Source: Clostridia bacterium
GTDB lineage: Bacteria > Bacillota > Clostridia > Christensenellales > Aristaeellaceae
Assembly: GCA_017516305.1 (NCBI GenBank)
Contig: JAFXDB010000091.1
Span: 1-45,451, forward strand
Reading direction: 5' to 3'
Length of the DNA: 45,451 nucleotides
Position 1 is the first letter of the stretch, and each line of letters begins with the position of its first letter. The translations under genes were made by a program, and so were the position numbers. Of this stretch, positions 15,819 through 24,594 are shown in pieces. Under the pieces are notes generated by a model. That model was not told where the DNA came from. It worked only from the letters and a program-made list of their open reading frames with translations, and did not search any database.

Positions 15819-15831
15819 TGATACGGTATCA
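15819..15831. promoter_or_regulatory. 13-bp palindrome TGATACGGTATCA at the exporter promoter
   Basis: Arms TGATAC and GTATCA flank one base and overlap the end of a -10-like TATACT (15814-15819), where a repressor would block initiation. The regulator is unknown. Confidence 0.45.
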
Positions 15832-15851
15832 ATCCACAGGAGGACATCCCC

Positions 15852-17645
15852 TTGAAGTACCTGTTTTCCTACCTGAAAAAGTACCGGGCCGAGAGCATCC
15901 TGGCGCCGCTGTTCAAGATGCTGGAGGCCTTCTTCGACCTGCGGGTGCCGCTGATCGTGGCGCGCATCATCAACACGGGCATCTGCGGCGAATTTGCGGA
16001 CGAGGCCGCCCGTGTGCCCTACATCCTGGGCCAGTGCGGCCTGCTGGTGCTGATGGCGCTGATTGGCCTTGCCTGCTCGTTTACCGCGCAGTACTTCGCC
16101 GCCCGCGCCGCCATCGGCACCTCCACCCAGCTGCGCCATCACCTGATGGGCCATATCCAGACCTTCTCCCACACGGAGCTGGATACCATCGGCGCATCGA
16201 CCCTCATCACCCGCTTGACGGCGGACGTGAACCAGGTGCAGAATGGCGTGAACATGTTCCTGCGCCTGTTCCTGCGCAGCCCCTTCATCGTCATCGGCGC
16301 AATGATCGCCGCCTTCACCATCGACCCGAGCGCCGCGTGGGTGTTCGTGGTGGCGATCCCGGTGCTGTCGGTGATCGTCTTCGGCGTAATGAAGCTGACC
16401 AGTCCGCTGTACAGGAAGGTACAGCAGAAGCTGGACGCCGTCACCGGCACGACCCGCGAGAACCTGACGGGCGTACGCGTGGTGCGCGCCTTTGGCCGCG
16501 AGGAAGCCGAGGAGCAGCGCTTCGCCGCCGCCAATGGCGAATTGACCGCCGCCCAGCTGAAGGTGGGCCGCATCGCCGCGCTGACCAACCCGCTGACCTA
16601 TGCGGTGATCAACCTGGGCGTCATCGCGCTGCTGTACGTGGGCGGCGGCAAGGTGAATACCGGCCTTCTGGCCTCCGGCGACGTGGTGGCGCTGCTGAAC
16701 TACATGAGCCAGATCCTGGTGGAGCTGGTGAAGCTGGCGAACCTGATCGTGCTGCTGACAAAGGCCTACGCCAGCCTGGGCCGGTGCGCGAAGGTGCTGG
16801 ACACGGAAACCTCCATGACCTACCCGGCACAGCGAGAGGGGACAAGCCCCTCCCCTACGGAGAGTACAGAGGCCGTGCGCTTCGACCATGTGTCCCTGAC
16901 CTACAAGGGCGCGGGTGACGAGAGCATCACCGGCGTCTCCTTCTGCGCCCTTCGCGGCCAGACCATCGGCGTCATCGGCGGCACCGGCAGCGGCAAATCC
17001 ACCCTGGTGAACCTGATCCCCCGCTTCTACGACGCGACCCGCGGCACGGTGTCCCTGATGGGCCGTCCCGTTGCCGACTGGCCCCACGAGGAGCTGCGCG
17101 ACCGCATTGCCATCGTGCCCCAGAAGGCGCAGCTGTTCAAGGGCACCATCCGCAGCAATCTGCTTTACGGCCTGGCAGCGGGGGAAAAGACCGCCGACCA
17201 GGTTACCGACGACTTCCTCTGGACCTGCCTGGAAACCGCCCAGGCGGCGGAGTTCGTGCGGCAGAAGCCCGGCGGACTGGATGAAATCGTGGAGCAGGGC
17301 GGCCGCAACCTTTCCGGCGGACAGAAGCAGCGCCTGACCATCGCCCGCGCTTTGGTGAGCGAGCCGGAGATCCTCATCCTGGACGACAGCGCCTCCGCCC
17401 TGGACTACGCCACCGACGCAGCCCTGCGCAGCGCCCTCAGGCAGCTGCCGGAGACCACCACGACCTTCATCGTCTCCCAGCGCACCTCCTCCATCCGCCA
17501 CGCCGACCAGATCCTCGTCATGGACGACGGCGAGCTGGTGGGCTGCGGCACCCACGACGAGCTGATGGCAAGCTGTGATGTGTACCGCGAGATCCACGAG
17601 AGCCAGTTCCGGAATGATTCCGCAAAAGAGGGGGTGCAGGCATGA
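15852..17645 (+). CDS. ABC exporter subunit with degenerate ATP site
   Basis: A 597-residue fused membrane/ATPase half-transporter (ABCB/MdlB type). Six membrane helices lie in residues 1-310 and the nucleotide domain in about 342-585. Walker A is GGTGSGKST (376-384), the signature is LSGGQ (487-491), and Walker B is ILILDD: the catalytic Glu is Asp512, and the switch His is Gln543. This is the usual non-catalytic partner of a heterodimeric exporter. The TTG start follows AGGAGG. Residues of about 327-336 (QREGTSPSPT) are encoded by a dispersed GGGG-rich repeat inserted in frame in the linker. It overlaps the next gene by 4 bp. Confidence 0.93.
   Translation: MKYLFSYLKKYRAESILAPLFKMLEAFFDLRVPLIVARIINTGICGEFADEAARVPYILGQCGLLVLMALIGLACSFTAQYFAARAAIGTSTQLRHHLMGHIQTFSHTELDTIGASTLITRLTADVNQVQNGVNMFLRLFLRSPFIVIGAMIAAFTIDPSAAWVFVVAIPVLSVIVFGVMKLTSPLYRKVQQKLDAVTGTTRENLTGVRVVRAFGREEAEEQRFAAANGELTAAQLKVGRIAALTNPLTYAVINLGVIALLYVGGGKVNTGLLASGDVVALLNYMSQILVELVKLANLIVLLTKAYASLGRCAKVLDTETSMTYPAQREGTSPSPTESTEAVRFDHVSLTYKGAGDESITGVSFCALRGQTIGVIGGTGSGKSTLVNLIPRFYDATRGTVSLMGRPVADWPHEELRDRIAIVPQKAQLFKGTIRSNLLYGLAAGEKTADQVTDDFLWTCLETAQAAEFVRQKPGGLDEIVEQGGRNLSGGQKQRLTIARALVSEPEILILDDSASALDYATDAALRSALRQLPETTTTFIVSQRTSSIRHADQILVMDDGELVGCGTHDELMASCDVYREIHESQFRNDSAKEGVQA
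16831..16862. repeat. GGGGACAAGCCCC-type repeat inside the exporter gene
   Basis: AGAGGGGACAAGCCCCTCCC followed by CTACGG. It resembles the CGTAGGGG-type elements downstream at 19415 and 19900 and lies in frame between the membrane and ATPase domains. Confidence 0.55.
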
Positions 17646-19399
17646 GCAAGCAGAAGAACGCCCTTGATCTGGCGGCCCTGAAGCTGGTTTTCCCCTATTT
17701 GAAGCCCTACCGGCTACAGGTGCTGCTTTCCCTCGTCTGCGCGGCCATCACCGCTGCGGCAGCCCTGCTGATCCCCATCTTCTCCGGCAACGCCATCGAC
17801 TGCATGATCGGCGTCAGTCAGGTGGACTTCACCGGCATCCTGCACAACGCCCTGTGGATCGCCGCCATCACCCTCGTCTCCGCCGTCGCCCAGCAGGTGC
17901 TGGCCACCAGCAACAACCGCATCGCCTACTGCGTCAGCCGGGACATCCGCAACGAGGTGAGCGCGAAAATCCAGCGCCTGCCCCTGTCCTATCTGGACAG
18001 GCACCCCACCGGTGACCTGGTCAGCCGCGTCATTGCCGACGTGGACGCCTTCTCCGACGGTTTGCTGATGGGCTTCACCCAGCTTTTCACCGGCGTGGTG
18101 GCCATCGCGGGTACCCTGGGCATCATGCTGGCGCTGAACTGGATGATCGCCCTGCTGGTGGTTGTCCTGACGCCCCTTTCCATGTTTGTGGCGGCCTTTA
18201 TTGCGAAGAACACCCACAAGTACTTCACCGCCCAGTCGAAGGTGCGCGGCGAGCAGACTGCCCTCATCAACGAAATGATCGAGGGTTCAAAAGTGATCCA
18301 GGCCTTCGGTCACGAGGACGAGAGCCTGGCCGAATTTGACGAGGTCAACGAGCGGCTGGGCAAGGTGGCCCTGAACGCCACCTTCTTCTCCTCCCTGGTG
18401 AACCCCTCCACCCGCCTGGTGAACAACATCATCTACGCCGCCGTGGCCTTCGTGTGCGCATTGCTGGCCATCGGTTCCAACCCGGTGATGACCGTGGGCG
18501 GCATGAGCAAGTTCCTGTCCTACGCCAGCCAGTACGCCAAACCCTTCAACGAGATCTCCGGCGTGGTGACCGAGCTGCAAAACGCCCTGGCCTGCATCCG
18601 CCGCATCTTTGACCTGCTGGCCGAACAGGATCGTCCTGCCGACGCGGCAGACGCCGCCGACCTCGCCGCGAAGGGCCATGTGTCCCTGGAAAACGTCAGC
18701 TTCCGCTACGTCCCCGACCGCCCGCTGATCGACGGCCTCACCCTGGACGTGCAGCCCGGTCAGCGCATCGCCATCGTGGGCCCCACCGGCTGCGGCAAGA
18801 CCACGCTGATCAACCTGCTGATGCGCTTCTACGACGTGAACGGCGGCGCCATCTCCGTGGACGGCACGGACATCCGCGATATCCGCCGCCGCGAGCTGCG
18901 CCGCAACATCGGCATGGTGCTGCAGGACACCTGGCTCAAGGCCGGTACCATCCGCGAGAACATCGCCTACGGCAACCCGGACGCCACCCTTGATGAGATC
19001 ATCGCCGCCGCAAAGGCAGCCCACGCCCACTCCTTCATCCGCCGCCTGCCCCAGGGCTATGACACCCCCGTCACCGAAAACGGCGGCAACCTCTCCCAGG
19101 GCCAGAAGCAGCTGCTGTGCATCGCCCGGGTGATGCTGACCCTGCCGCCCATGCTCATCCTGGACGAGGCCACCTCCTCCATCGACACCCGCACGGAGCT
19201 GCGCATCCAGTCCGCCTTTGCGAAGATGATGCAGGGCCGCACGTCCTTCATCGTCGCCCACCGCCTGTCCACCATCCGCGAGGCGGACGTGATCCTCGTG
19301 ATGCGGGACGGCCACATCGTCGAGCAGGGCAATCACGATGCGCTGCTGGCAAAGGGCGGGTTCTATGCCACGCTATACAACGCGCAGTTCGGGCAGTAA
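17642..19399 (+). CDS. ABC exporter subunit with canonical ATP site
   Basis: A 585-residue half-transporter with six membrane helices (residues of about 25-315) and an ATPase domain. Walker A is GPTGCGKT (380-387), the signature LSQGQ (484-488), Walker B MLILDE with catalytic Glu509, and the switch is His540 (VAHR). It pairs with the upstream subunit, whose consensus signature would complete this site, while its own non-consensus LSQGQ would face the degenerate site. ATGA overlap ensures coupled translation. The substrate may be a drug, lipid or peptide and cannot be told from the sequence. Confidence 0.93.
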   Translation: MSKQKNALDLAALKLVFPYLKPYRLQVLLSLVCAAITAAAALLIPIFSGNAIDCMIGVSQVDFTGILHNALWIAAITLVSAVAQQVLATSNNRIAYCVSRDIRNEVSAKIQRLPLSYLDRHPTGDLVSRVIADVDAFSDGLLMGFTQLFTGVVAIAGTLGIMLALNWMIALLVVVLTPLSMFVAAFIAKNTHKYFTAQSKVRGEQTALINEMIEGSKVIQAFGHEDESLAEFDEVNERLGKVALNATFFSSLVNPSTRLVNNIIYAAVAFVCALLAIGSNPVMTVGGMSKFLSYASQYAKPFNEISGVVTELQNALACIRRIFDLLAEQDRPADAADAADLAAKGHVSLENVSFRYVPDRPLIDGLTLDVQPGQRIAIVGPTGCGKTTLINLLMRFYDVNGGAISVDGTDIRDIRRRELRRNIGMVLQDTWLKAGTIRENIAYGNPDATLDEIIAAAKAAHAHSFIRRLPQGYDTPVTENGGNLSQGQKQLLCIARVMLTLPPMLILDEATSSIDTRTELRIQSAFAKMMQGRTSFIVAHRLSTIREADVILVMRDGHIVEQGNHDALLAKGGFYATLYNAQFGQ

Positions 19400-19414
19400 G
19401 CACCGCTCCGACAG

Positions 19415-19440
19415 CCGTAGGGGCGAGCATGGCTCGCCCG
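19415..19440. repeat. CGTAGGGG-type repeat after the exporter
   Basis: CGTAGGGGCGAGCATGGCTC continuing to GCCCG; arms GGGCGAGC/GCTCGCCC (19421-19428 with 19432-19439). It lies 15 bp after the exporter stop and before the next gene. Confidence 0.55.
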
Positions 19441-19489
19441 TCTCCCCAGCGGATATTCCGCATACATCAGCCAGAAAGGCGGTTTCCCC

Positions 19490-19897
19490 ATGAGCAACTA
19501 CCTCGCCCGCGCGGAAGTCCTCCGCGCCATCGTCACCCCCCACTACAACTGCGGCCAGTCCGTCATCCTGCCCTTCGCGGAGGCCCTGGGCTACACCGAG
19601 GAGACCGTCATGCGCTTTGCGGCCAATTTCGGCGGCGGCATGAAGGGCGGCCGTCTCTGCGGCGCTGTCGCCGGCGGCGCAGTGGTGCTGGGCCTGTACG
19701 GCCTCGAAGACCGCGCCGTCATCGAGGATTACTACGCCCGCCTTGGCAAGAAACACCCCGAATCCCTGGAATGCGCGCCCCTGCTGACCCTGAACGAGCA
19801 GCGCGGCGGCGTGAAGAAGCCCCACTGCGACGCGCTGGTGTATGAGGTCATCGGCGTGGTGGAGGAAATTCTCCGCGAGCAGGGAAAGCTGGCATAA
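19490..19897 (+). CDS. C_GCAxxG_C_C family protein
   Basis: A 135-residue member of the small Cys-rich family named for its motif. Cysteines here are C21 (NCGQSV), C57 (GRLCGAVAGGAVVLG), C95 (ECAPL) and C113 (PHCDAL). The helix with GRLCGAVAGG is the family hallmark. Members are thought to be redox- or metal-linked, often near membrane proteins, but no reaction is established to my knowledge. It lies 90 bp after the exporter and shares its direction and terminator, so it is probably in the same transcript. Confidence 0.88.
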   Translation: MSNYLARAEVLRAIVTPHYNCGQSVILPFAEALGYTEETVMRFAANFGGGMKGGRLCGAVAGGAVVLGLYGLEDRAVIEDYYARLGKKHPESLECAPLLTLNEQRGGVKKPHCDALVYEVIGVVEEILREQGKLA

Positions 19898-19898
19898 G

Positions 19899-19928
19899 GG
19901 GAGCAGGAGGGCAAGCCCTCGTCCCCCC
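19899..19928. repeat. GGAGGGCAAGCCCTC repeat
   Basis: GAGGGC-AA-GCCCTC (19907-19920) with flanking GGGGAGCAG and GTCCCC: a third short element of the family seen at 16831 and 19415, just after a stop codon. Confidence 0.5.
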
Positions 19929-19947
19929 GGCGTATCGCAACCAAAAC

Positions 19948-19988
19948 CGCACCCGGTATGGCCTCGCAGGCTGACGGGTGCGTTTTTT
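19948..19988 (+). terminator. Terminator of the exporter operon
   Basis: Stem CGCACCCG/CGGGTGCG (19948-19955 with 19975-19982) followed by six Ts. The reverse strand also has GGTTTTGG, so it may work for the convergent gene as well. Confidence 0.8.
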
Positions 19989-20155
19989 GCATTGTCGGAT
20001 GTTTTGCGGCCGCGGGATGGGTGAGCCGCCCCTGCAGAGCGTCGGCAAACAAACGCAGCGCCCGGTATTCGCAGTTTCCACAGGCGCGCCCACCTGCATG
20101 AACAGAAAACGCGGCGCAGGCCGCAAAGCCCACGCCGCCGGGGGTTCTGTCCGCG

Positions 20156-21328
20156 TTACTCCGCCACGCGCAGCACGATGGCTTCCTCCATGTGCTCGCC
20201 GCTCCTGCTGTACACGGGCACCAGCTTCATGTCCTCCACCAGCGCGTCCATCTTGCTGCTGACGCCGACGGTCAGCTGGCCGTCCACGCCGGAGGAGACC
20301 CATTCCGTGCCGCCGTTCGTCACCCGCTGGCCGCTGATGTAGAAGCGCCATTCGCAGATGTAATCGACGCCATCGGGGTTTTCCCAGGTGCGCTCGATCT
20401 CCACCCAGCTCTGCGGGCAGGCCACCACCACTTCGCCCTTGACGTCGATGGCGCTGACGGACAGCTTCGCCACCGCCGTCCAGCCCTCGCCGGAGGCTTC
20501 GCCGGTCAGCGGCACACCGCCGGTCTTGTCCCGCTGCACGGTGAAGGGGTGCCATGCAGCGCCGGTACGCTCGCCGCGGCTGAGGTAGCAGCCGGTCTCG
20601 TCCTGATACCAGGTGTTGTGGGTAGTGAAGGTGCCCAGCAGGAAGGTGACCTCGTCCGCCGCCAGTTCCTCCGGCACGACGCATTCCTTCCAGCCCACCA
20701 GCACGCCGTTTTCAGTCAGGTAGGTTTCGCCGCCGATGATATCCAGGTATTCCTGGCCGATCTGCAGGCCGTCATGGACATTGACAGAATGGGAGGTTGC
20801 CCAGCGGGGCGCGCTGCCGTCCAGGTGCGCGACCATCAGGTCGTGGCTGGCGCTGTCGCTGCCGAAAGTCTGGCCATACAGCTCACCCGGCAGCTCCCAG
20901 TCCCAGGCGTCCACCGCAGGCTTGCCCTCGCCCAGCTCCACCTGGTCAAAGGGTCCCTCCACGGTGTAGGAAATAAACACGCGCTCGCCGTCATAATAGG
21001 CCTGACCGATGGTGACGGTCACCCCCTCCTCGGTCACGATGGAAAGGTTCACATCCGCCGAGACCCTGTCCAGCCCGGGCAGGCGGGCGTCCACCGCGCC
21101 GTTCTCGCTCATCTGTCCGAACAGCCCCAGGCCCGCCGCCACGGCAGCGCCCGCCATCAGCAGGGTCAGCAGCATCGCAAAAATAATCCCAACAGAAAGC
21201 TTCTTCTTCACTTTTTTCTCTCCTCTCGTCAAGTTCAGCACATCAGCACGAACCGACGGCATGCAGGCCGCGCCGGAGAGGCAGTCGTCAATGGCCGCGC
21301 GAACGGCCTGATTGGTCACATCCTTCAT
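20156..21328 (-). CDS. Membrane-anchored anti-sigma-type protein (DUF4179-like)
   Basis: 390 residues. A cytoplasmic N terminus (MKDVTNQAVRAAIDDCLSGA) is followed by basic residues (KKVKKK), one membrane helix (about 44-66, LSVGIIFAMLLTLLMAGAAV) and a large extracytoplasmic domain of about 320 residues with beta-type sequence and three Trp-rich stretches. Its ATG overlaps the stop of the ECF sigma gene (ATGA), the standard arrangement for a cognate anti-sigma factor. The layout matches DUF4179-type partners of clostridial ECF factors; the assignment rests on context and topology rather than on a strong motif. Confidence 0.75.
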   Translation of the reverse strand: MKDVTNQAVRAAIDDCLSGAACMPSVRADVLNLTRGEKKVKKKLSVGIIFAMLLTLLMAGAAVAAGLGLFGQMSENGAVDARLPGLDRVSADVNLSIVTEEGVTVTIGQAYYDGERVFISYTVEGPFDQVELGEGKPAVDAWDWELPGELYGQTFGSDSASHDLMVAHLDGSAPRWATSHSVNVHDGLQIGQEYLDIIGGETYLTENGVLVGWKECVVPEELAADEVTFLLGTFTTHNTWYQDETGCYLSRGERTGAAWHPFTVQRDKTGGVPLTGEASGEGWTAVAKLSVSAIDVKGEVVVACPQSWVEIERTWENPDGVDYICEWRFYISGQRVTNGGTEWVSSGVDGQLTVGVSSKMDALVEDMKLVPVYSRSGEHMEEAIVLRVAE

Positions 21329-21873
21329 GCGTCCCCCTCCCCCAGCGCGGCAGCCAGCTCGGCCCGCGCCCTTTTCAGTCGGTTGGTTACCGCAGGCGCG
21401 GAGATGCCCAGCGCCTGCGCTGTTTCGCGGACGGTCAGCCCCTGATCGCAATGCAGGAGCACGACCTCCCGTTGTTTTCTCGGCAGCTGCAGAATGGCGG
21501 TGGTCAGCGCGATATGCTCCGCGCTGGGCGGCGATACGGGCAGGGGCAGGTTCTCGATCTCCACCGCCTTGTCCACATGCCGGAACCAGCCGCCGCGGGT
21601 CATGTCGCGGCAGGTATTGACAGCGATGCGCATCAGCCACGTCTTCTCGCTCGCCTCGCCCCGGAAGCCGTTCAGACGACGGTACGCCTTCAGGAAGGTC
21701 TCCTGCACCGCGTCCTGCGCCAGGTCGGCGTCGTGCAGATACATCAGGCACAGGCGCAGCACCCCCCTCTCATGGGTCAGCATCATCTCATTCAGCCGTT
21801 CCTCCGCCGTCTGCGCATTCGGCACAGACGGCCGGGCAGCATTCTCCCTGTCCGGGCCCTGGACAGCGATCAT
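21325..21873 (-). CDS. ECF-type RNA polymerase sigma factor
   Basis: 182 residues from the ATG at 21873, which follows GGAGGT; an upstream frame extension of 25 residues has no ribosome site. Region 2 contains DLAQDAVQETFLKAYRRL and WLMRIAVNTCRDMTR. Region 4 has LPRKQREVVLLH and a helix-turn-helix LTVRETAQALGISAPAVTNR. This is the SigW/SigM-like minimal two-region class. It is co-translated with its membrane partner and probably self-regulated from the promoter at 21933-21965. The signal sensed is unknown. Confidence 0.92.
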   Translation of the reverse strand: MIAVQGPDRENAARPSVPNAQTAEERLNEMMLTHERGVLRLCLMYLHDADLAQDAVQETFLKAYRRLNGFRGEASEKTWLMRIAVNTCRDMTRGGWFRHVDKAVEIENLPLPVSPPSAEHIALTTAILQLPRKQREVVLLHCDQGLTVRETAQALGISAPAVTNRLKRARAELAAALGEGDA

Positions 21874-21932
21874 GGCTCCACCTCCATTCTCCTTGTACTC
21901 GGGTGCGCAGGAGCTCCGTGCGCCTCCTCGCC

Positions 21933-21965
21933 TATACAGACGAATCACCGGGCGGATATGTTAAC
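21933..21965 (-). promoter_or_regulatory. ECF-type promoter of the sigma factor operon
   Basis: On the minus strand GTTAAC (21960-21965), 17 bp, CGTCTGTATA (21933-21942). AAC at -35 with CGTC at -10 is the usual pattern of self-regulated ECF promoters. Confidence 0.5.
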
Positions 21966-22002
21966 CTCTGCGCACATTTTTCTCGACCTGATCCAAAATA
22001 AC

Positions 22003-22042
22003 GCCGCCCATACCCCCGAAGGGACACGGACGGCATAAAACA
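22003..22042 (-). terminator. Weak terminator candidate
   Basis: An imperfect stem of GCCGCC with GGACGGC (22003-22034) lies just beyond the stop of the Cys-rich membrane protein gene; on the minus strand a GTTATTTTGG tail follows. Confidence 0.3.
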
Positions 22043-22046
22043 GGCG

Positions 22047-22829
22047 TCATTTCCGCAGCTTGCGGCAGTACTGGGTGCAGAGCTTATCCGTGCAGGAGGC
22101 GCAGGTGAGGGCCGCGTTGGCGCCCTCCCAGAACCGCTCCGGGTGCAGGAGAATGGCGATCTCCCACGCCAGCCAGGCCAGAATGGAGATCACAAGCAGG
22201 CTGAGGCAGAAAAAGCCGGAGGTGAAGAAGAAGGGCGAGAACATCATCAGGTGATCCCAGTTGAAGATGCGGCAGGTGGTGCAGCAGCGGTTGCGCATGA
22301 TGAGCCGGAAGGGGCACCAGATCAGCACACAGATCAGGTCGCAGACGTAGAAGACGACCGCCGTGACAAAGAGCGCCACATCCGTCATCACGCCCGCAAA
22401 GGCCAGCGCGCCGATGACCGCCACCAGTCCCGTCCACACGATCAGCACCCACAGCGCCGAACGGGTGGTGTCCACAATGTGCTTCTTCAGCTTCGCCACG
22501 CCCTCAGCAACCAGCTTGCCCCGCTCGTTGAACATCTCCCGGATGGGCCTGAAGCGCATGTGCCACATCTTCTGCGAGCCCAGGGAAATGCGGGTGCGCA
22601 GCGGCAGGATCTGCGCCGCCATGTCGATCACCCAGATGCCCCACAGCACATGGAGCCAGCTGAAGCGGCGGAAGAAATTCCACCCGTGCAGCACCTCGAA
22701 CTGCGCCGGGTCAAGGATGCAGAACAGCACCGTGATCACCAGCACCGCAAACCGGCCCGCCAGGCGCAGGGCGTAGCGGCGGCGCATGTCGCTCATATCG
22801 GTAAAAAGGGAAACGAAGTATCTCATCAT
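22047..22829 (-). CDS. Cys-rich integral membrane protein of unknown function
   Basis: 260 residues from the ATG at 22829, whose ATGA overlaps the stop of the patatin gene. Five or so membrane segments are visible: about 27-45, 60-78, 128-150, 155-175 and 200-230. Two Cys clusters stand out: NRCCTTCRIFNWD, between helices on the same side, and the tail CASCTDKLCTQYC. These could bind a metal or iron-sulfur centre, or form disulfides. I do not recognise the family. Tight coupling to a patatin phospholipase suggests a shared membrane-lipid role. Confidence 0.8.
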   Translation of the reverse strand: MMRYFVSLFTDMSDMRRRYALRLAGRFAVLVITVLFCILDPAQFEVLHGWNFFRRFSWLHVLWGIWVIDMAAQILPLRTRISLGSQKMWHMRFRPIREMFNERGKLVAEGVAKLKKHIVDTTRSALWVLIVWTGLVAVIGALAFAGVMTDVALFVTAVVFYVCDLICVLIWCPFRLIMRNRCCTTCRIFNWDHLMMFSPFFFTSGFFCLSLLVISILAWLAWEIAILLHPERFWEGANAALTCASCTDKLCTQYCRKLRK

Positions 22830-23680
22830 CTCTGCTGCTCCATCCATTCCTTCATGGCTTCCAGGGCATTGCGCGCATCCTGGCAGCCCCGGTCGTACAC
22901 GCGCTGCACCTTTTCCGGGTCGTTTTCCAGGCGGCCGATGCGAAGGGGCTCCACCGGGCGGATGATAAAGGCGCTGCCCTCCGCCGCCATGCGCTCCGCC
23001 GCTTCCAGCTGCGCGTTGTACATCTCATGCCGCTTTTCCAGCGTCCGGACAAAGGCCGGGTACTTCCCGTACACCAGCTTCGCCAGCGCGGTCATTTCCG
23101 GCTTTTTTCGGTAGGACGCATCCCGCGTCAGCACCACCACATTGCGCGCATATCCCAGCCGCTGCATCGCCTCCACGGGAACGGAGTCCGTGCAGCCGCC
23201 GTCCAGGTACTTTTTGCCGTCCAGCGCCACCATCCGGGAGAAATACGGCAGGCTCGCCGACGCGCGAAGGTACTCGATCTGCCCGCGCATATCCCGTATG
23301 CGGATGTAGGCCGGGCTGCCGCTCTCCACATCGGTGCAGACAACCCAGTAGGGCGTGGGATTTGCCAGGAAGGCGTCGTGGTCGTACACACCCAGCTCGT
23401 CCGGCAGGGTATGGTAGCAGAATTCCGCGCCCACGATGTCGCCGGTTTTCAGCCAGCTGCACAGGGACATGAAGCGCGGGTCGCCCACATACCTGCGGTA
23501 ATAGCGGATGGAGCGCCCCTTTTGCCCGGACAGGTAGGAACAGGCATGGATCGCCCCGGCCGACACACCCATCACGCCGCCGAAGGTGATACCGTTTTCC
23601 ATAAACACATCCAGCACGCCCGCAGTATAGATGCCGCGCACGCCGCCGCCCTCCAGCACCAGGCCGGTCTTCCCCTGCAT
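22826..23680 (-). CDS. Patatin-like phospholipase
   Basis: 284 residues of the patatin (RssA/YjjU-like) family. The oxyanion loop GGGVRG is at 11-16, the nucleophile elbow GVSAG has Ser40, and the dyad Asp160 lies in YLDGG. The ATG at 23680 follows GGGAGGAG; a longer frame adds 13 residues that do not fit the family. No signal peptide. Expected to hydrolyse acyl esters of membrane lipids from the cytoplasmic side. Translationally coupled to the Cys-rich membrane protein that follows. Confidence 0.92.
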   Translation of the reverse strand: MQGKTGLVLEGGGVRGIYTAGVLDVFMENGITFGGVMGVSAGAIHACSYLSGQKGRSIRYYRRYVGDPRFMSLCSWLKTGDIVGAEFCYHTLPDELGVYDHDAFLANPTPYWVVCTDVESGSPAYIRIRDMRGQIEYLRASASLPYFSRMVALDGKKYLDGGCTDSVPVEAMQRLGYARNVVVLTRDASYRKKPEMTALAKLVYGKYPAFVRTLEKRHEMYNAQLEAAERMAAEGSAFIIRPVEPLRIGRLENDPEKVQRVYDRGCQDARNALEAMKEWMEQQR

Positions 23681-23876
23681 GTGACCGCTCCTCCCCTCTG
23701 CATGCAAATCATTGCACATTATACCGCCTCCGCACCGGAAACGTCAACCATCTTTATGAAGGCAGAAGCGCCGATACAGGACTCGCCCGCCGCATTTCCG
23801 GGCGCAAAAAGAAGGAATCCCCGCATTCCATGTCGAATACGCAGTCATTATCCTTATCTGACAGGAGGCTCCACCC

Positions 23877-24578
23877 ATGGGCAACATGACCCCCGCCGAG
23901 CGCGCCCGCATCAAGCAGCAGGCTGACGAAAAGCGCAAGGCCAAGGAAAACAAGGTCTTCTACACCCTCGTGATCATCACCGTGCTCATCATCGCCGCCA
24001 TCGCGCTGAACAATGTCCTGCGCGACGCCCTGACCCTGCCGGCAGAGATCCGCGACCTGTCCAGCATCCAGGACAACTGGCTGGTCATCGACACGGACAA
24101 CCACGTCAGCAAGCGCTACCACCACCCCGGCTCCTTTGACGCCCCCGCCGGGTACAGCCAGGGCGACTTCACCAAGTACAACGACGGCGTGGCCCGCGAC
24201 TTCTACCTCGTCGCCGATGACCCGGAGGCCGCCGTCAACCTGATCTATGTGGACTCCGCCCCGGAGCTGACCGCCAGGGAATATATCCAGCGCAGCATTG
24301 ATATGTACGCTGACGCCCTCACCGAAGGCAGCAGCGTCACCCTGGGCGAGCCCTTCACCGCCACCATCGCCGGGGAGGAGGCCCAGTGCCTCTACATGCA
24401 CTTCAGCACCGCCGAGGGCGATTACGGCTGCCTGCTGATGGGCTTTGACGCACCCCGCAACGTCTGCATCACCGCCAGCCTTTCCGGCGCCTACACCACC
24501 CCGGAGGCTGTGCAGACCCAGGAGCAGCTCCTGGCCGAGGCCCAGACCCTGCTGGCCGGTCTGACCATCATGAAATAA
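23877..24578 (+). CDS. Membrane-anchored protein of unknown function
   Basis: 233 residues with a charged cytoplasmic N terminus (RARIKQQADEKRKAKENK), one membrane helix at about 28-48 (YTLVIITVLIIAAIALNNVL) and an extracytoplasmic domain of about 180 residues that looks alpha/beta. Type-II topology. CAGGAGG precedes the ATG. Stand-alone gene with its own terminator, divergent from the patatin gene. No family recognised. Confidence 0.8.
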   Translation: MGNMTPAERARIKQQADEKRKAKENKVFYTLVIITVLIIAAIALNNVLRDALTLPAEIRDLSSIQDNWLVIDTDNHVSKRYHHPGSFDAPAGYSQGDFTKYNDGVARDFYLVADDPEAAVNLIYVDSAPELTAREYIQRSIDMYADALTEGSSVTLGEPFTATIAGEEAQCLYMHFSTAEGDYGCLLMGFDAPRNVCITASLSGAYTTPEAVQTQEQLLAEAQTLLAGLTIMK

Positions 24579-24594
24579 CCCTGACAGCACATCA

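Noticed and set aside
23831..23837. Another TGTCGAA heptamer near the membrane-anchored protein gene
   Set aside because: It lacks the T- and A-rich flanks, and the bare heptamer is expected several times by chance.
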